DNA of 50,922 nt from Ruminococcus sp. (GTDB lineage: Bacteria; Bacillota; Clostridia; Oscillospirales; Ruminococcaceae), in NCBI GenBank assembly GCA_017462565.1, contig JAFTQW010000022.1, positions 1 through 50,922 on the forward strand. Direction: 5' to 3'. The notes under the pieces were generated by a model that was not told the DNA's origin, did no database searches, and worked only from the letters and a program-made list of their open reading frames with translations. A program made the translations under genes and the position numbers. The stretch's first letter is position 1; every line of letters begins with the position of its first letter. Shown here in pieces: positions 1-6,426 of the stretch.

Positions 1-126
1 CGAAAATTGTCTCTCTCGCTTCTAAATCAAGCAAAATACGGTCGCCTGAGTAAAAGTAAAATGAGGTTCAAAGCTGCTCTTAATCCCGATGTCCTTTTAC
101 GTATTCTTCTTTCTCGTAAAAAGTAA
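1..126 (+). CDS. ISAs1 family transposase, C-terminal fragment
   Basis: An open frame from base 1 encodes 41 residues and ends at TAA 124-126. It carries SLLNQAKYGRLSKSKMRF followed by KAALNPDVLLRIL. This matches the usual C-terminus of ISAs1 (DDE_Tnp_1) transposases: a short hydrophobic helix, a basic stretch with spaced Lys and Ser, and a final LL.IL motif. The catalytic part is off the window. The call is supported independently by the transposase start at the other edge of the window (50830), which belongs to the same family and carries the same terminal repeat. Confidence 0.7.
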   Translation, partial: RKLSLSLLNQAKYGRLSKSKMRFKAALNPDVLLRILLSRKK

Positions 127-142
127 ATGCTGTTGCCGTGGC
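1..142 (+). mobile_element. 3' part of an ISAs1-family insertion sequence
   Basis: The window opens inside an insertion sequence. It holds the last 41 codons of a transposase, followed at 123-142 by a 20-bp end sequence that overlaps the stop codon. The exact reverse complement of these 20 bases lies at 50780-50799, in front of the 5' end of an ISAs1-type transposase, so the 20 bases are the terminal inverted repeat. The element's left part lies outside the window. Confidence 0.8.
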
Positions 143-168
143 GTAGATGAAAAATTTTCTAATAACAC

Positions 169-212
169 TTGACAAATGTGTCTACATATGATATTATATA
201 TTTGTAGACACA
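169..212 (+). promoter_or_regulatory. Promoter with palindromic operator
   Basis: TTGACA (169-174) and TATTAT (192-197) are separated by 17 bp. A perfect 10-bp inverted repeat, TGTGTCTACA (177-186) and TGTAGACACA (203-212), brackets the -10 box with a 16-bp gap. The next gene encodes a ribbon-helix-helix protein, a class that usually binds such repeats, so autorepression is the simplest reading. Confidence 0.75.
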
Positions 213-229
213 CAAAGGAGGTGAAGTGA

Positions 230-406
230 ATGTCTCCAAAAGGCAGACCAACTAATGACCCTAAAAAAACAAGTAGTCATTTCAGGCTTTCTGATGAAGA
301 TGTAAAACTGTTGGCAATATGTTCTAAAGAAACTGGATTAAGCAAAACCGAAATTGTTCGTCAGGGAATTAGAGAAGTATATGCCAAAATAAGTAAAAAA
401 AAGTGA
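230..406 (+). CDS. Ribbon-helix-helix (CopG/Arc-type) regulator
   Basis: A 58-residue basic protein. It starts with MSPKGRPTNDPKK, then a beta-strand SSHFRLSD (about residues 15-22), helix EDVKLLAICSKETG, a turn, and helix SKTEIVRQGIREVYAKI, ending in a Lys-rich tail. This is the ribbon-helix-helix plan of CopG-like DNA-binding proteins. The start is fixed by AAAGGAGGTG about 9 bases upstream. A perfect operator-like inverted repeat overlaps its promoter. A 10-bp stem (404-413 with 433-442) begins at the stop codon but lacks a T-run. Such proteins occur as antitoxins and as regulators of small mobile elements. No clear toxin partner is visible; the gene at 527 is the only neighbour. Confidence 0.75.
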   Translation: MSPKGRPTNDPKKTSSHFRLSDEDVKLLAICSKETGLSKTEIVRQGIREVYAKISKKK

Positions 407-526
407 GTTTGTTGCTCCCAACTAAAGACACAAACAAACTCACCACCGACAGATTTCTCTATCAAATATATTGTACCACAGATAGAGGCTTCTTGTCAAG
501 TAATTTGAAAAGGAGTTTTTATATTT

Positions 527-784
527 ATGAGCAAAAATTTTTTATTAAACGCAATGTTCCAGGCAATTATGGACGGAGATTTAACAGATTCCAAACTTAA
601 TACGTATGAGCTTAATGCAAAGTTCGACAAAATCTTTGACAAATATCTTCCCGATTCCAAAGATGATTACGACACAAGAAATGATGGCGAAATGGATTTC
701 ATTGCTATTGTACACGAATATATGGAAAACGCTTTCAATGTCGGATTTAACACCGCCGTACAGCTTCTTGTGAGAGGCGATTAA
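527..784 (+). CDS. Small acidic protein of unknown function
   Basis: An 85-residue acidic protein with a good AAAAGGAG site about 9 bases before the ATG. It is rich in Asp and Phe, with no signal peptide or membrane segment. The second half (IVHEYMENAFNVGFNTAVQLL) reads as an amphipathic helix. It resembles the short helical proteins (DUF6809-like) often seen in clostridial accessory regions, but that match is from memory and weak. It may be cotranscribed with the upstream regulator, although two short inverted repeats separate them. Just after the stop, 790-803 shares 14 bases with the edge of the MITE-like element at 11626. Confidence 0.55.
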   Translation: MSKNFLLNAMFQAIMDGDLTDSKLNTYELNAKFDKIFDKYLPDSKDDYDTRNDGEMDFIAIVHEYMENAFNVGFNTAVQLLVRGD

Positions 785-820
785 ATTTAAACACGCTCTG
801 AATTTATGAGGTTCAGCTCT

Positions 821-1498
821 CTATTTCATAAGTCGGTAGCCTATTCCCCAAACCGTTTCAATATACTCCTGCTCCGGGTTGCATTCTTTCAGCTTGCGGC
901 GGATCCTGCTTATATGGACGTTCAGCGTGTTATCGTCGGCAGAATTTTCATAATCCCAGACCTTGTCGTATATCATACTTTTAGTACAGGTTCGTGAGGG
1001 ATTCTCCATAAGCATACTTAAAAGAGCAAATTCATGCTTTGAAAATTCAATTTGCTTACCATTGCATACTGCCGTAAAATTTTCGGTATCAAGCTCTATA
1101 TCCTTATAAGCAAGGAGTTTTTTCTCTTCCGGATTATCAGTTCCGGAGCGAAGCCTTACTGCTATTCGTGCAAGAAGCTCTTCATTGTGAAAAGGCTTTG
1201 TAACATAGTCGTCCGCTCCCAGAGCAAACATATCGACCTTTTTTTTAACATCATGAACTGCGCTCATAACTATGATCGGAACGCTGTGTTTTTCTTTAAG
1301 ATCACTGATGATTTCCTCGCCGCTTCTTCCGGGAAGCATCAGATCAAGCAGTATCAGGTCTATTTCATTATTATGAATGAGAAGTCCCTCTGTTCCTGAA
1401 AAAGCGCTGACTGTTCTATATCCGTTTCTGCTGAGAAGAATGGTCAGCATATTATTTATATCATTATCATCTTCTATGATAAGAATAGTGCTATTCAT
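821..1498 (-). CDS. OmpR/PhoB family response regulator
   Basis: Two-component response regulator of 225 residues. The N-terminal receiver domain (about 3-115) has acidic residues D10/D11, phospho-acceptor D52 in LLDLMLPG, S79 and K101 in TKPF. The C-terminal winged helix (about 130-224) ends in HISRIRRKL and ETVWGIGYRLMK, typical of Trans_reg_C. The start was moved 11 codons downstream of the longest frame because AAAAGGGGAG precedes this ATG by about 6 bases. No histidine kinase is adjacent in the window, so it is an orphan here. Its own promoter lies at 1535-1563. Confidence 0.9.
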   Translation of the reverse strand: MNSTILIIEDDNDINNMLTILLSRNGYRTVSAFSGTEGLLIHNNEIDLILLDLMLPGRSGEEIISDLKEKHSVPIIVMSAVHDVKKKVDMFALGADDYVTKPFHNEELLARIAVRLRSGTDNPEEKKLLAYKDIELDTENFTAVCNGKQIEFSKHEFALLSMLMENPSRTCTKSMIYDKVWDYENSADDNTLNVHISRIRRKLKECNPEQEYIETVWGIGYRLMK

Positions 1499-1534
1499 GA
1501 TTACTCCCCTTTTATTTACTGTTTCTGTCATTTT

Positions 1535-1563
1535 ATTATATCCGATAAGACTCTGTTTGTCAA
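1535..1563 (-). promoter_or_regulatory. Sigma-A promoter of the response regulator
   Basis: On the minus strand TTGACA (1563-1558) and TATAAT (1540-1535) are separated by 17 bp, a perfect consensus. It lies about 40 bases upstream of the regulator's start codon. Confidence 0.85.
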
Positions 1564-1917
1564 CAGCAGAGAATAATAACTTGTCATCATAGAAACAGTG
1601 TGCAGATTTTCAGGCTTTGCGCCTGCGAACCGTGAGAGAAAAATCAAGTTCAGCAAATTTACATCCGTTCCGGGCAAGCGATCATCGCTTCCGTACTTGT
1701 CGAAAGCGTGGCATCATTATATGTCGTATGAAGTTCTTCCGGTTAGTCCACTGAATCAGTTTATGCGTCATAACTGTCGAATTTTTCTTTAAAGAAACAC
1801 CAAACAAATTACATCTGACGATTATGCGCACTATCTTTCTACATTTTTCGTCAGAGTATACAAAAATAATGCAGAAATACTAACGTGTTTCAAGGAGTTT
1901 CTATTCAGCTTATACAA
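1564..1917. other. Intergenic region with two inverted repeats
   Basis: No convincing gene is seen. A near-continuous palindrome AAGCGAT-C-ATCGCTT lies at 1676-1690. Arms TCTGACGA (1814-1821) and TCGTCAGA (1848-1855) enclose 26 bases. Neither is followed by a T-run. The stretch could be decayed sequence or hold a small RNA, but I cannot support either. Confidence 0.4.
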
Positions 1918-1952
1918 ACAAAAAAATCCCCTGAATACGAGATTCAGGGGAT
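1918..1952 (-). terminator. Rho-independent terminator of the NifU-like/GGGtGRT operon
   Basis: On the minus strand an 11-bp perfect stem ATCCCCTGAAT/ATTCAGGGGAT with a 5-base loop is followed by a run of T. It lies 18 bases after the stop codon at 1970. Confidence 0.9.
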
Positions 1953-1969
1953 AATTTATTGCATTATTC

Positions 1970-2968
1970 TTACTTCATAGCCTCTTCAACAGCAACTGCA
2001 CAAGCAACTGTAGCGCCAACCATCGGGTTGTTTCCCATACCGATAAGACCCATCATTTCAACGTGAGCCGGTACGGAAGAAGAACCTGCAAACTGAGCGT
2101 CGGAATGCATTCTTCCCATTGTATCAGTCATACCGTAAGAAGCAGGACCTGCTGCCATATTATCAGGGTGAAGAGTACGTCCTGTACCGCCGCCTGAAGC
2201 AACAGAGAAATACTTCTTACCGGCATCTGTACGTTCCTTCTTATAAGTACCTGCAACAGGATGCTGGAATCTTGTCGGGTTAGTGGAGTTACCTGTGATA
2301 GAAACGTCAACATTTTCTTTCCACATGATAGCAACGCCCTCTGTTACATCGTTTGCACCGTAGCAGTTAACCTTGGCACGAAGTCCGTCGGAATAAGCCT
2401 TACGGAAAACTTCCTTAACTTCGCCAGTGTAGTAATCCATTTCTGTTTCAACATATGTAAAGCCGTTGATTCTTGCAATGATCTGAGCGGCATCCTTGCC
2501 AAGACCGTTGAGGATAACACGAAGAGGCTTCTGACGAACCTTATTAGCCTTTTCGGCGATACCGATAGCGCCCTCAGCGGCAGCAAACGATTCGTGACCT
2601 GCAAGGAATGCGAAACATTCTGTTTCTTCCTCAAGAAGCATCTTTCCGAGGTTGCCGTGACCAAGACCTACCTTACGCTGATCGGCAACAGAACCCGGAA
2701 TACAGAAAGCCTGAAGACCTTCGCCGATAGCAGCAGCAGCGTCGGCAGCCTTAGTGCAGCCCTTCTTGATAGCGATAGCGCAGCCTACAGTGTAAGCCCA
2801 CTTAGCGTTCTCGAAGCAGATAGGCTGAATGCTTTCAACGAGCTTATAAATATCAAGACCTTTTTCTTTACATATATCAGCACATTCTTCGATTGTTTTA
2901 ATACCATACTGTTCAAGAACAGCGAGAATCTGCTTTTCTCTTCTCTCATATGATTCAAATAAAGCCAT
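1970..2968 (-). CDS. GGGtGRT family protein
   Basis: A 332-residue protein recognised by the glycine-rich signature SVASGGGTGRTLHP (about residue 255) that names the GGGtGRT family. It is Ala/Gly-rich, has no signal peptide, and carries Cys in IQPICFENAKW, FCIPGS and NCYGAND. The biochemical role of the family is not established as far as I know. It follows the NifU-like gene by 14 bases, with an AAGGAGG-type site before its ATG, so the two form one operon with promoter 3777-3805 and terminator 1918-1952. The constant pairing with an Fe-S scaffold homologue suggests a role in metal-cluster or sulfur chemistry, which is inference. Confidence 0.85.
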   Translation of the reverse strand: MALFESYERREKQILAVLEQYGIKTIEECADICKEKGLDIYKLVESIQPICFENAKWAYTVGCAIAIKKGCTKAADAAAAIGEGLQAFCIPGSVADQRKVGLGHGNLGKMLLEEETECFAFLAGHESFAAAEGAIGIAEKANKVRQKPLRVILNGLGKDAAQIIARINGFTYVETEMDYYTGEVKEVFRKAYSDGLRAKVNCYGANDVTEGVAIMWKENVDVSITGNSTNPTRFQHPVAGTYKKERTDAGKKYFSVASGGGTGRTLHPDNMAAGPASYGMTDTMGRMHSDAQFAGSSSVPAHVEMMGLIGMGNNPMVGATVACAVAVEEAMK

Positions 2969-2982
2969 TTTACAAATCCTCC

Positions 2983-3675
2983 TTATTCTTTTCTCGGGTC
3001 AACGATCTTAACAGCGTCAGCAACTCTTCCGTACTGACCCTTAGCCTTTTCAAAAGCTGTGTTAGCGTCGTCGCCAGCCTTGATGAAGTCCATCATCTTG
3101 CCGAAGTTTACAAACTGATAACCGATTATCTCGTCATCCTCGTTAAGAGCGATGCCCGTAACATAGCCGTCTGTCATTTCAAGATAGCGAGGACCCTTTG
3201 CGAGAGTACCGTACATTGTGCCAACCTGTGAACGAAGTCCCTTACCGAGATCTTCAAGTCCTGCGCCGATAACAAGTCCGCCCTCAGAGAAAGCGCTCTG
3301 TGAACGACCGTAAACGATCTGGAGAAAAAGTTCTCTCATAGCAGTATTGATAGCGTCACAGACGAGGTCTGTATTAAGAGCTTCAAGAATAGTTCTTCCG
3401 GGAAGAATTTCAGAAGCCATAGCAGCGGAATGAGTCATACCTGAACATCCGATAGTTTCAACAAGAGCCTCCTGAATTACACCGTCCTTAACATTGAGTG
3501 TAAGCTTACAAGTACCCTGCTGCGGAGCGCACCAGCCGATACCGTGTGTAAAGCCGGAAATATCCTTGATTTCCTTAGCCTTAACCCACTTTGCCTCTTC
3601 CGGGATCGGAGCAGCGCCATGAGCAACGCCCTGTTTTACAGGACACATTGTTTCAACTTCATGAGAATAGATCAT
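2983..3675 (-). CDS. NifU/IscU-like iron-sulfur scaffold protein
   Basis: A 230-residue protein with the IscU-like fold. The region GWCAPQQGTCKLTLNVKDG (about 47-65) and VETIGCSGMTHSAAMASE (about 73-90) hold the Cys residues typical of Fe-S scaffold proteins, although the arrangement differs from housekeeping IscU/SufU and the protein is longer. Its partner gene at 1970 (GGGtGRT family) is 14 bases downstream. A strong promoter (3777-3805) and GAAAGGAGTAATT before the ATG indicate solid expression. No cysteine desulfurase is nearby, so it is probably not the main SUF system. Family assignment is good; function is inferred. Confidence 0.85.
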   Translation of the reverse strand: MIYSHEVETMCPVKQGVAHGAAPIPEEAKWVKAKEIKDISGFTHGIGWCAPQQGTCKLTLNVKDGVIQEALVETIGCSGMTHSAAMASEILPGRTILEALNTDLVCDAINTAMRELFLQIVYGRSQSAFSEGGLVIGAGLEDLGKGLRSQVGTMYGTLAKGPRYLEMTDGYVTGIALNEDDEIIGYQFVNFGKMMDFIKAGDDANTAFEKAKGQYGRVADAVKIVDPRKE

Positions 3676-3776
3676 ATAATTACTCCTTTCATATTCAGAA
3701 CAAAAAATGAATGTTCTGGCGTATATAGACGTTATACAACATTTTCAGCCAAATGCGTATCTCTTATACACGATTT

Positions 3777-3805
3777 ATTATATCACTCTATATGAATTTT
3801 GTCAA
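3777..3805 (-). promoter_or_regulatory. Promoter of the NifU-like operon
   Basis: Minus strand TTGACA (3805-3800), 17-bp spacer, TATAAT (3782-3777). The leader of about 95 bases contains a small hairpin (AGAACA/TGTTCT) just before the ribosome site. Confidence 0.85.
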
Positions 3806-3837
3806 CTTCTTTTTTCATAACCGGACATAAATCACGC

Positions 3838-3882
3838 AAAAAATCCCCTCACGCTCCGGTATTTTCACCGAAGCATGAGGGG
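3838..3882 (-). terminator. Terminator downstream of the dockerin gene
   Basis: A 15-bp stem (3845-3859 with 3868-3882, two G-T type mismatches) with an 8-base loop. On the minus strand it runs into a T-tract (3838-3844). It lies about 200 bases past the stop of the dockerin gene; the gap holds repeats. Confidence 0.75.
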
Positions 3883-3911
3883 ACATTCTCAATCAATGCC
3901 ACCAACTTAAG

Positions 3912-3966
3912 CGGGGACTCAGTCCCCGTACCCCTGCCAAAGGGTGAATCCACCCTTTGGAAACCC
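3912..3966. repeat. REP-like double palindrome, copy A
   Basis: Two palindromes in tandem: CGGGGACT-C-AGTCCCCG (3912-3928) and CCAAAGGGTG-AATC-CACCCTTTGG (3937-3960). The 38 bases 3929-3966 are the exact reverse complement of 7861-7898, and the GGGGAC palindrome next to them also recurs there in similar form. This is a dispersed intergenic repeat, placed in both cases beside a terminator. Confidence 0.8.
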
Positions 3967-3971
3967 AGTAT

Positions 3972-4008
3972 TAATTATTTCAAATACCGTTGGTATTTGA
4001 AATAATTA
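3972..4008. repeat. Perfect 17-bp stem hairpin
   Basis: Arms 3972-3988 and 3992-4008 are perfect inverted complements with a 3-base loop (GTT). The stem is AT-rich, with no T-run on either side. It directly follows REP copy A. It could stabilise the 3' end of the dockerin mRNA or be an end of a decayed mobile element. Confidence 0.7.
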
Positions 4009-4084
4009 TGGCTATCGCCAAAGATTAAATACTTTTTGACAAAAGTTCAAGGTGCAAAATCTCTTAATTGTTGGCATTGCATTC

Positions 4085-5509
4085 TCAATATCCGTATATA
4101 ATTTTACGCCGCAAAAGACAAAGGTCGAAAGAGTCTGTCTTTTCGTCCGTATTCAAATCTGCACTCAGCCCGTATCCTATTTGTTCTTCGCCGAGCAGCC
4201 AACGCTGTAACGTTACTAAATCGGCAATATCGATATCTCCGTCAGCATTGACGTCGCCGATCAGATTGTCTTTTGTTACTTTTATTGTTACAGTTACATT
4301 AACCGGAGAGAAGTGAGAATGCGGAACGCCGCAAAATTCTAACTGATAAATGCCTGTCGGAGTATCCGGTTTGCATTTCACGTTTATCGTTTGACGCTTA
4401 CCGTATATATCATAATCCATCTCAATATGATCAAAGTTATAAAAATATTGTGTATCGCCCGATACATCTACTTTATATAAACCGCAATATTCAAAGTCCA
4501 AATCAAACTCTTCCCCTGCCTTAACCTCAATCACAGTGGGGCTGATATATAGCTTTGGCGGCGTCACGGCAGTGGTGGTAGTAGTTGTTGTTGTTTTACT
4601 TGTTGTTGTAGTTGTAGTAGTGGTTGTTGTTATATCAGTTGTTGTAGTAGTTGTTGTTTTAAAATACAAATTGTCAACTTCCTCATGCGTCCACTCATAA
4701 TGCTGATCTTTGCAGGCAGAGCAGGTTCCTGAACTGACGCTGCTGCAATTTTTCACACTGCCGTCAGAGTTATATCCGCAGATTCCGCCGTAATAATAAT
4801 GGTAATCGGAACTATGATTCCGTATTACACTGACGTCCGCCATATTTGAACAATAGGATATCTTTCCATAATTATACGCACAGATTCCTCCGCAGTAAGC
4901 AGTGTCCATCGCCGAAAGATTAACAAGGGATTCTTCTTTTTCTATTTCCACTTTACCGCTTACAGTGCAGCCGATGATCTCTCCGTAATTCGTACCGCAA
5001 ATACCTCCGGCATATCCGTCATACATATATACGGTGTCACCCATCTGACCGGAGAACGACGCAGCGCTAATATCCACGTTTTCGAGATTCAAGCGCGCTA
5101 CAGTTCCGTTCAATGTCTGAAACATTGCAACAGTGCCGCCGTTATAAACATCGTCATCTCTCAGGAGCAAATTGCTGATAGTATGATACTGTCCGTCAAA
5201 ATACCCGCTGAAATTCTCGCCGTAACAAGAATAATACCATTCGCTCTCCATATCAATATCAGCGTCAAGGTATACCTTTTTGTTTTTAAAGGAATTACTT
5301 GTCAGGGAGTTTTTAAATTGTATAAAATCTTCCTTTGTTCTAATATGATACTCGCTAAGCGATTCATTGTAAAAATTTGTACTTGTATCTTCCGCATACT
5401 CGCAGACAGCCGAACCGAAATTCTCGGTATTCCGTTCGGCAGCACAAGGAAACGACATTAAAATTGCAGTTGCCGCGGCAATGAAATTTTTAATATAATT
5501 TTTTCTCAT
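4085..5509 (-). CDS. Secreted GLUG-repeat protein with type I dockerin
   Basis: A 474-residue exported protein. A signal peptide (about 1-25, MRKNYIKNFIAAATAILMSF) is followed by a beta-helix-like region (about 50-270) with GLUG-type repeats such as GGICGTNYGEIIGCTVSG and GGICAYNYGKISYCSN. A poly-Thr linker (about 285-315) and a beta-rich module of unknown type (about 318-415) follow. The C-terminal dockerin has two calcium-binding repeats, DVNADGDIDIADLVTLQRWL and DLNTDEKTDSFDLCLLRRKI. Dockerins plug enzymes or adhesins into cohesin scaffoldins, so this is probably a cellulosome-associated surface or binding protein. No catalytic motif is seen. AGGAGG lies 8 bases before the ATG. Monocistronic, with its own promoter and terminator. 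Confidence 0.9.
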   Translation of the reverse strand: MRKNYIKNFIAAATAILMSFPCAAERNTENFGSAVCEYAEDTSTNFYNESLSEYHIRTKEDFIQFKNSLTSNSFKNKKVYLDADIDMESEWYYSCYGENFSGYFDGQYHTISNLLLRDDDVYNGGTVAMFQTLNGTVARLNLENVDISAASFSGQMGDTVYMYDGYAGGICGTNYGEIIGCTVSGKVEIEKEESLVNLSAMDTAYCGGICAYNYGKISYCSNMADVSVIRNHSSDYHYYYGGICGYNSDGSVKNCSSVSSGTCSACKDQHYEWTHEEVDNLYFKTTTTTTTDITTTTTTTTTTSKTTTTTTTTAVTPPKLYISPTVIEVKAGEEFDLDFEYCGLYKVDVSGDTQYFYNFDHIEMDYDIYGKRQTINVKCKPDTPTGIYQLEFCGVPHSHFSPVNVTVTIKVTKDNLIGDVNADGDIDIADLVTLQRWLLGEEQIGYGLSADLNTDEKTDSFDLCLLRRKIIYGY

Positions 5510-5546
5510 TGATATAACCTCCCAAGAAAACCATTATTTTACAATT

Positions 5547-5575
5547 ATTATACCATTTTACGCATTGTCTGTCAA
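5547..5575 (-). promoter_or_regulatory. Promoter of the dockerin gene
   Basis: Minus strand TTGACA (5575-5570), 17-bp spacer, TATAAT (5552-5547). It is divergent from the folT promoter 35 bases away. Confidence 0.85.
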
Positions 5576-5609
5576 TAAAAATTTTAAAATTGTAATTTCA
5601 AATTACCTA

Positions 5610-5638
5610 TTGACATTTCATAGCTTCGGTCGTATAAT
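5610..5638 (+). promoter_or_regulatory. Promoter of the folT-folC operon
   Basis: TTGACA (5610-5615), 17-bp spacer, TATAAT (5633-5638), a perfect consensus. The transcript should start near 5645 and open with a perfect hairpin CGGCAAT-TATT-ATTGCCG (5646-5663), likely a 5'-end stabiliser, before the riboswitch. Confidence 0.9.
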
Positions 5639-5674
5639 ATATTTGCGGCAATTATTATTGCCGACATTAATCAC

Positions 5675-5798
5675 TGAAGAGTAAAAATGCGTTCGCTATG
5701 CCGGGTTTTAATCGGTATTACAGTGCTGATCGGACGGGGAGTTGCCGATCGGACGAAAGGTCGTATGACTTGCGGTTCGCATTTTGCATCCCGCTTCA
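5675..5798 (+). promoter_or_regulatory. THF riboswitch (folT motif, class I)
   Basis: Reads TGAAG (5675-5679), AGTA, AAAATGCG (5684-5691), an inner region with further stems, CGCATTTT (5778-5785), GCATCCCG, CTTCA (5794-5798). P1 (TGAAG/CTTCA) and P2 (AAAATGCG/CGCATTTT) pair perfectly, and the joining strands AGTA and GCATCC are the conserved core of the tetrahydrofolate riboswitch. It lies directly upstream of folT, its classical target. It probably acts at translation, since no terminator follows and the strong ribosome site at about 5851 could be masked. The call rests on remembered consensus, not a model search. Confidence 0.85.
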
Positions 5799-5865
5799 TA
5801 GGACTAAAGAAAATTATTCCGCCTTCTTTTCTTGTCGTATGAGTGAGGAAAAGGAGGTATTTTTT

Positions 5866-6426
5866 ATGATCACAAACAAAAACAACACAGCCGTCGGAAG
5901 TCTGAAGCTTTTCGGAAATGCAAGAGTTATGGTTATTTCAGCTCTTTTCATCGCCATGAGTATCGTCCTCGGTAAACTTCTTGCGTTCAACATCGGAGTC
6001 AATATCCGCATAAGTTTTGAGAATCTTCCATTGCTTATGGCAGGCATTTTCTTCGGACCGTTTGTCGGAGCGGCAGTCGGCGCAGGAGCAGACCTTATCG
6101 GCTGTCTTTTAGTCGGATATGCCGTAAATCCGATAATTACGCTTGGTGCGGCTTCTATAGGATTTTGCGCAGGAGTTGTTTCGATGCTTCCGTTCCAGAA
6201 GAATGCGCTTGCTAAAACGGCATTCTCGATCGGAACAGCTCATGTTGTCGGCTCGATGCTTTTAAAGTCGATCGGACTTTACGTTTACTACCATACTCCG
6301 ATAAATGTTCTTATGCTCAGAATACCGCTTTACATCGGAATCGGAACGCTTGAATTCTATATAATTTACCTGCTTCTGAAAAACAAATCCTTTTCAGAAC
6401 AGCTTGAAAAGGTGTGCAGAAAATGA
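5866..6426 (+). CDS. folT: Folate ECF transporter substrate-binding component FolT
   Basis: A 186-residue membrane protein with about six hydrophobic helices. The stretches VISALFIAMSIVLGKLL, SFENLPLLMAGIFFGPFVGA and GAGADLIGCLLVGYAVNP are typical of ECF S-components of the FolT group. These bind folate and dock onto the shared EcfAAT energising module, which is not in this window. AAGGAGG lies 9 bases before this ATG; the longer in-frame opening from 5698 runs through the riboswitch and is rejected. The THF riboswitch upstream and folC downstream (4-base ATGA overlap) make the folate assignment firm. Confidence 0.92.
   Translation: MITNKNNTAVGSLKLFGNARVMVISALFIAMSIVLGKLLAFNIGVNIRISFENLPLLMAGIFFGPFVGAAVGAGADLIGCLLVGYAVNPIITLGAASIGFCAGVVSMLPFQKNALAKTAFSIGTAHVVGSMLLKSIGLYVYYHTPINVLMLRIPLYIGIGTLEFYIIYLLLKNKSFSEQLEKVCRK

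Noticed and set aside
404-442. Terminator after the ribbon-helix-helix gene
   Set aside because: There is a 10-bp stem but a 19-base loop, low GC and no T-run.
1604-1650. Possible remnant of the 162-bp foldback element
   Set aside because: Only a short match (GTGCAGATTTTC then GGC) is shared with 32777-32938; the rest does not align.
1598-1792. 64-residue open frame in the 1564-1917 gap
   Set aside because: No ribosome site or recognisable motif; atypical composition.
2261-2953. 230-residue open frame on the plus strand
   Set aside because: Antisense shadow of the GGGtGRT gene. No ribosome site, and composition typical of a reverse frame.
4562-4665. Short tandem repeats that might suggest a CRISPR or satellite array
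   Set aside because: They are Thr codons of the linker in the dockerin protein; no spacers or regular repeat units.
5698-5865. N-terminal extension of FolT
   Set aside because: These codons run through the THF riboswitch. The AAGGAGG site points to ATG 5866.
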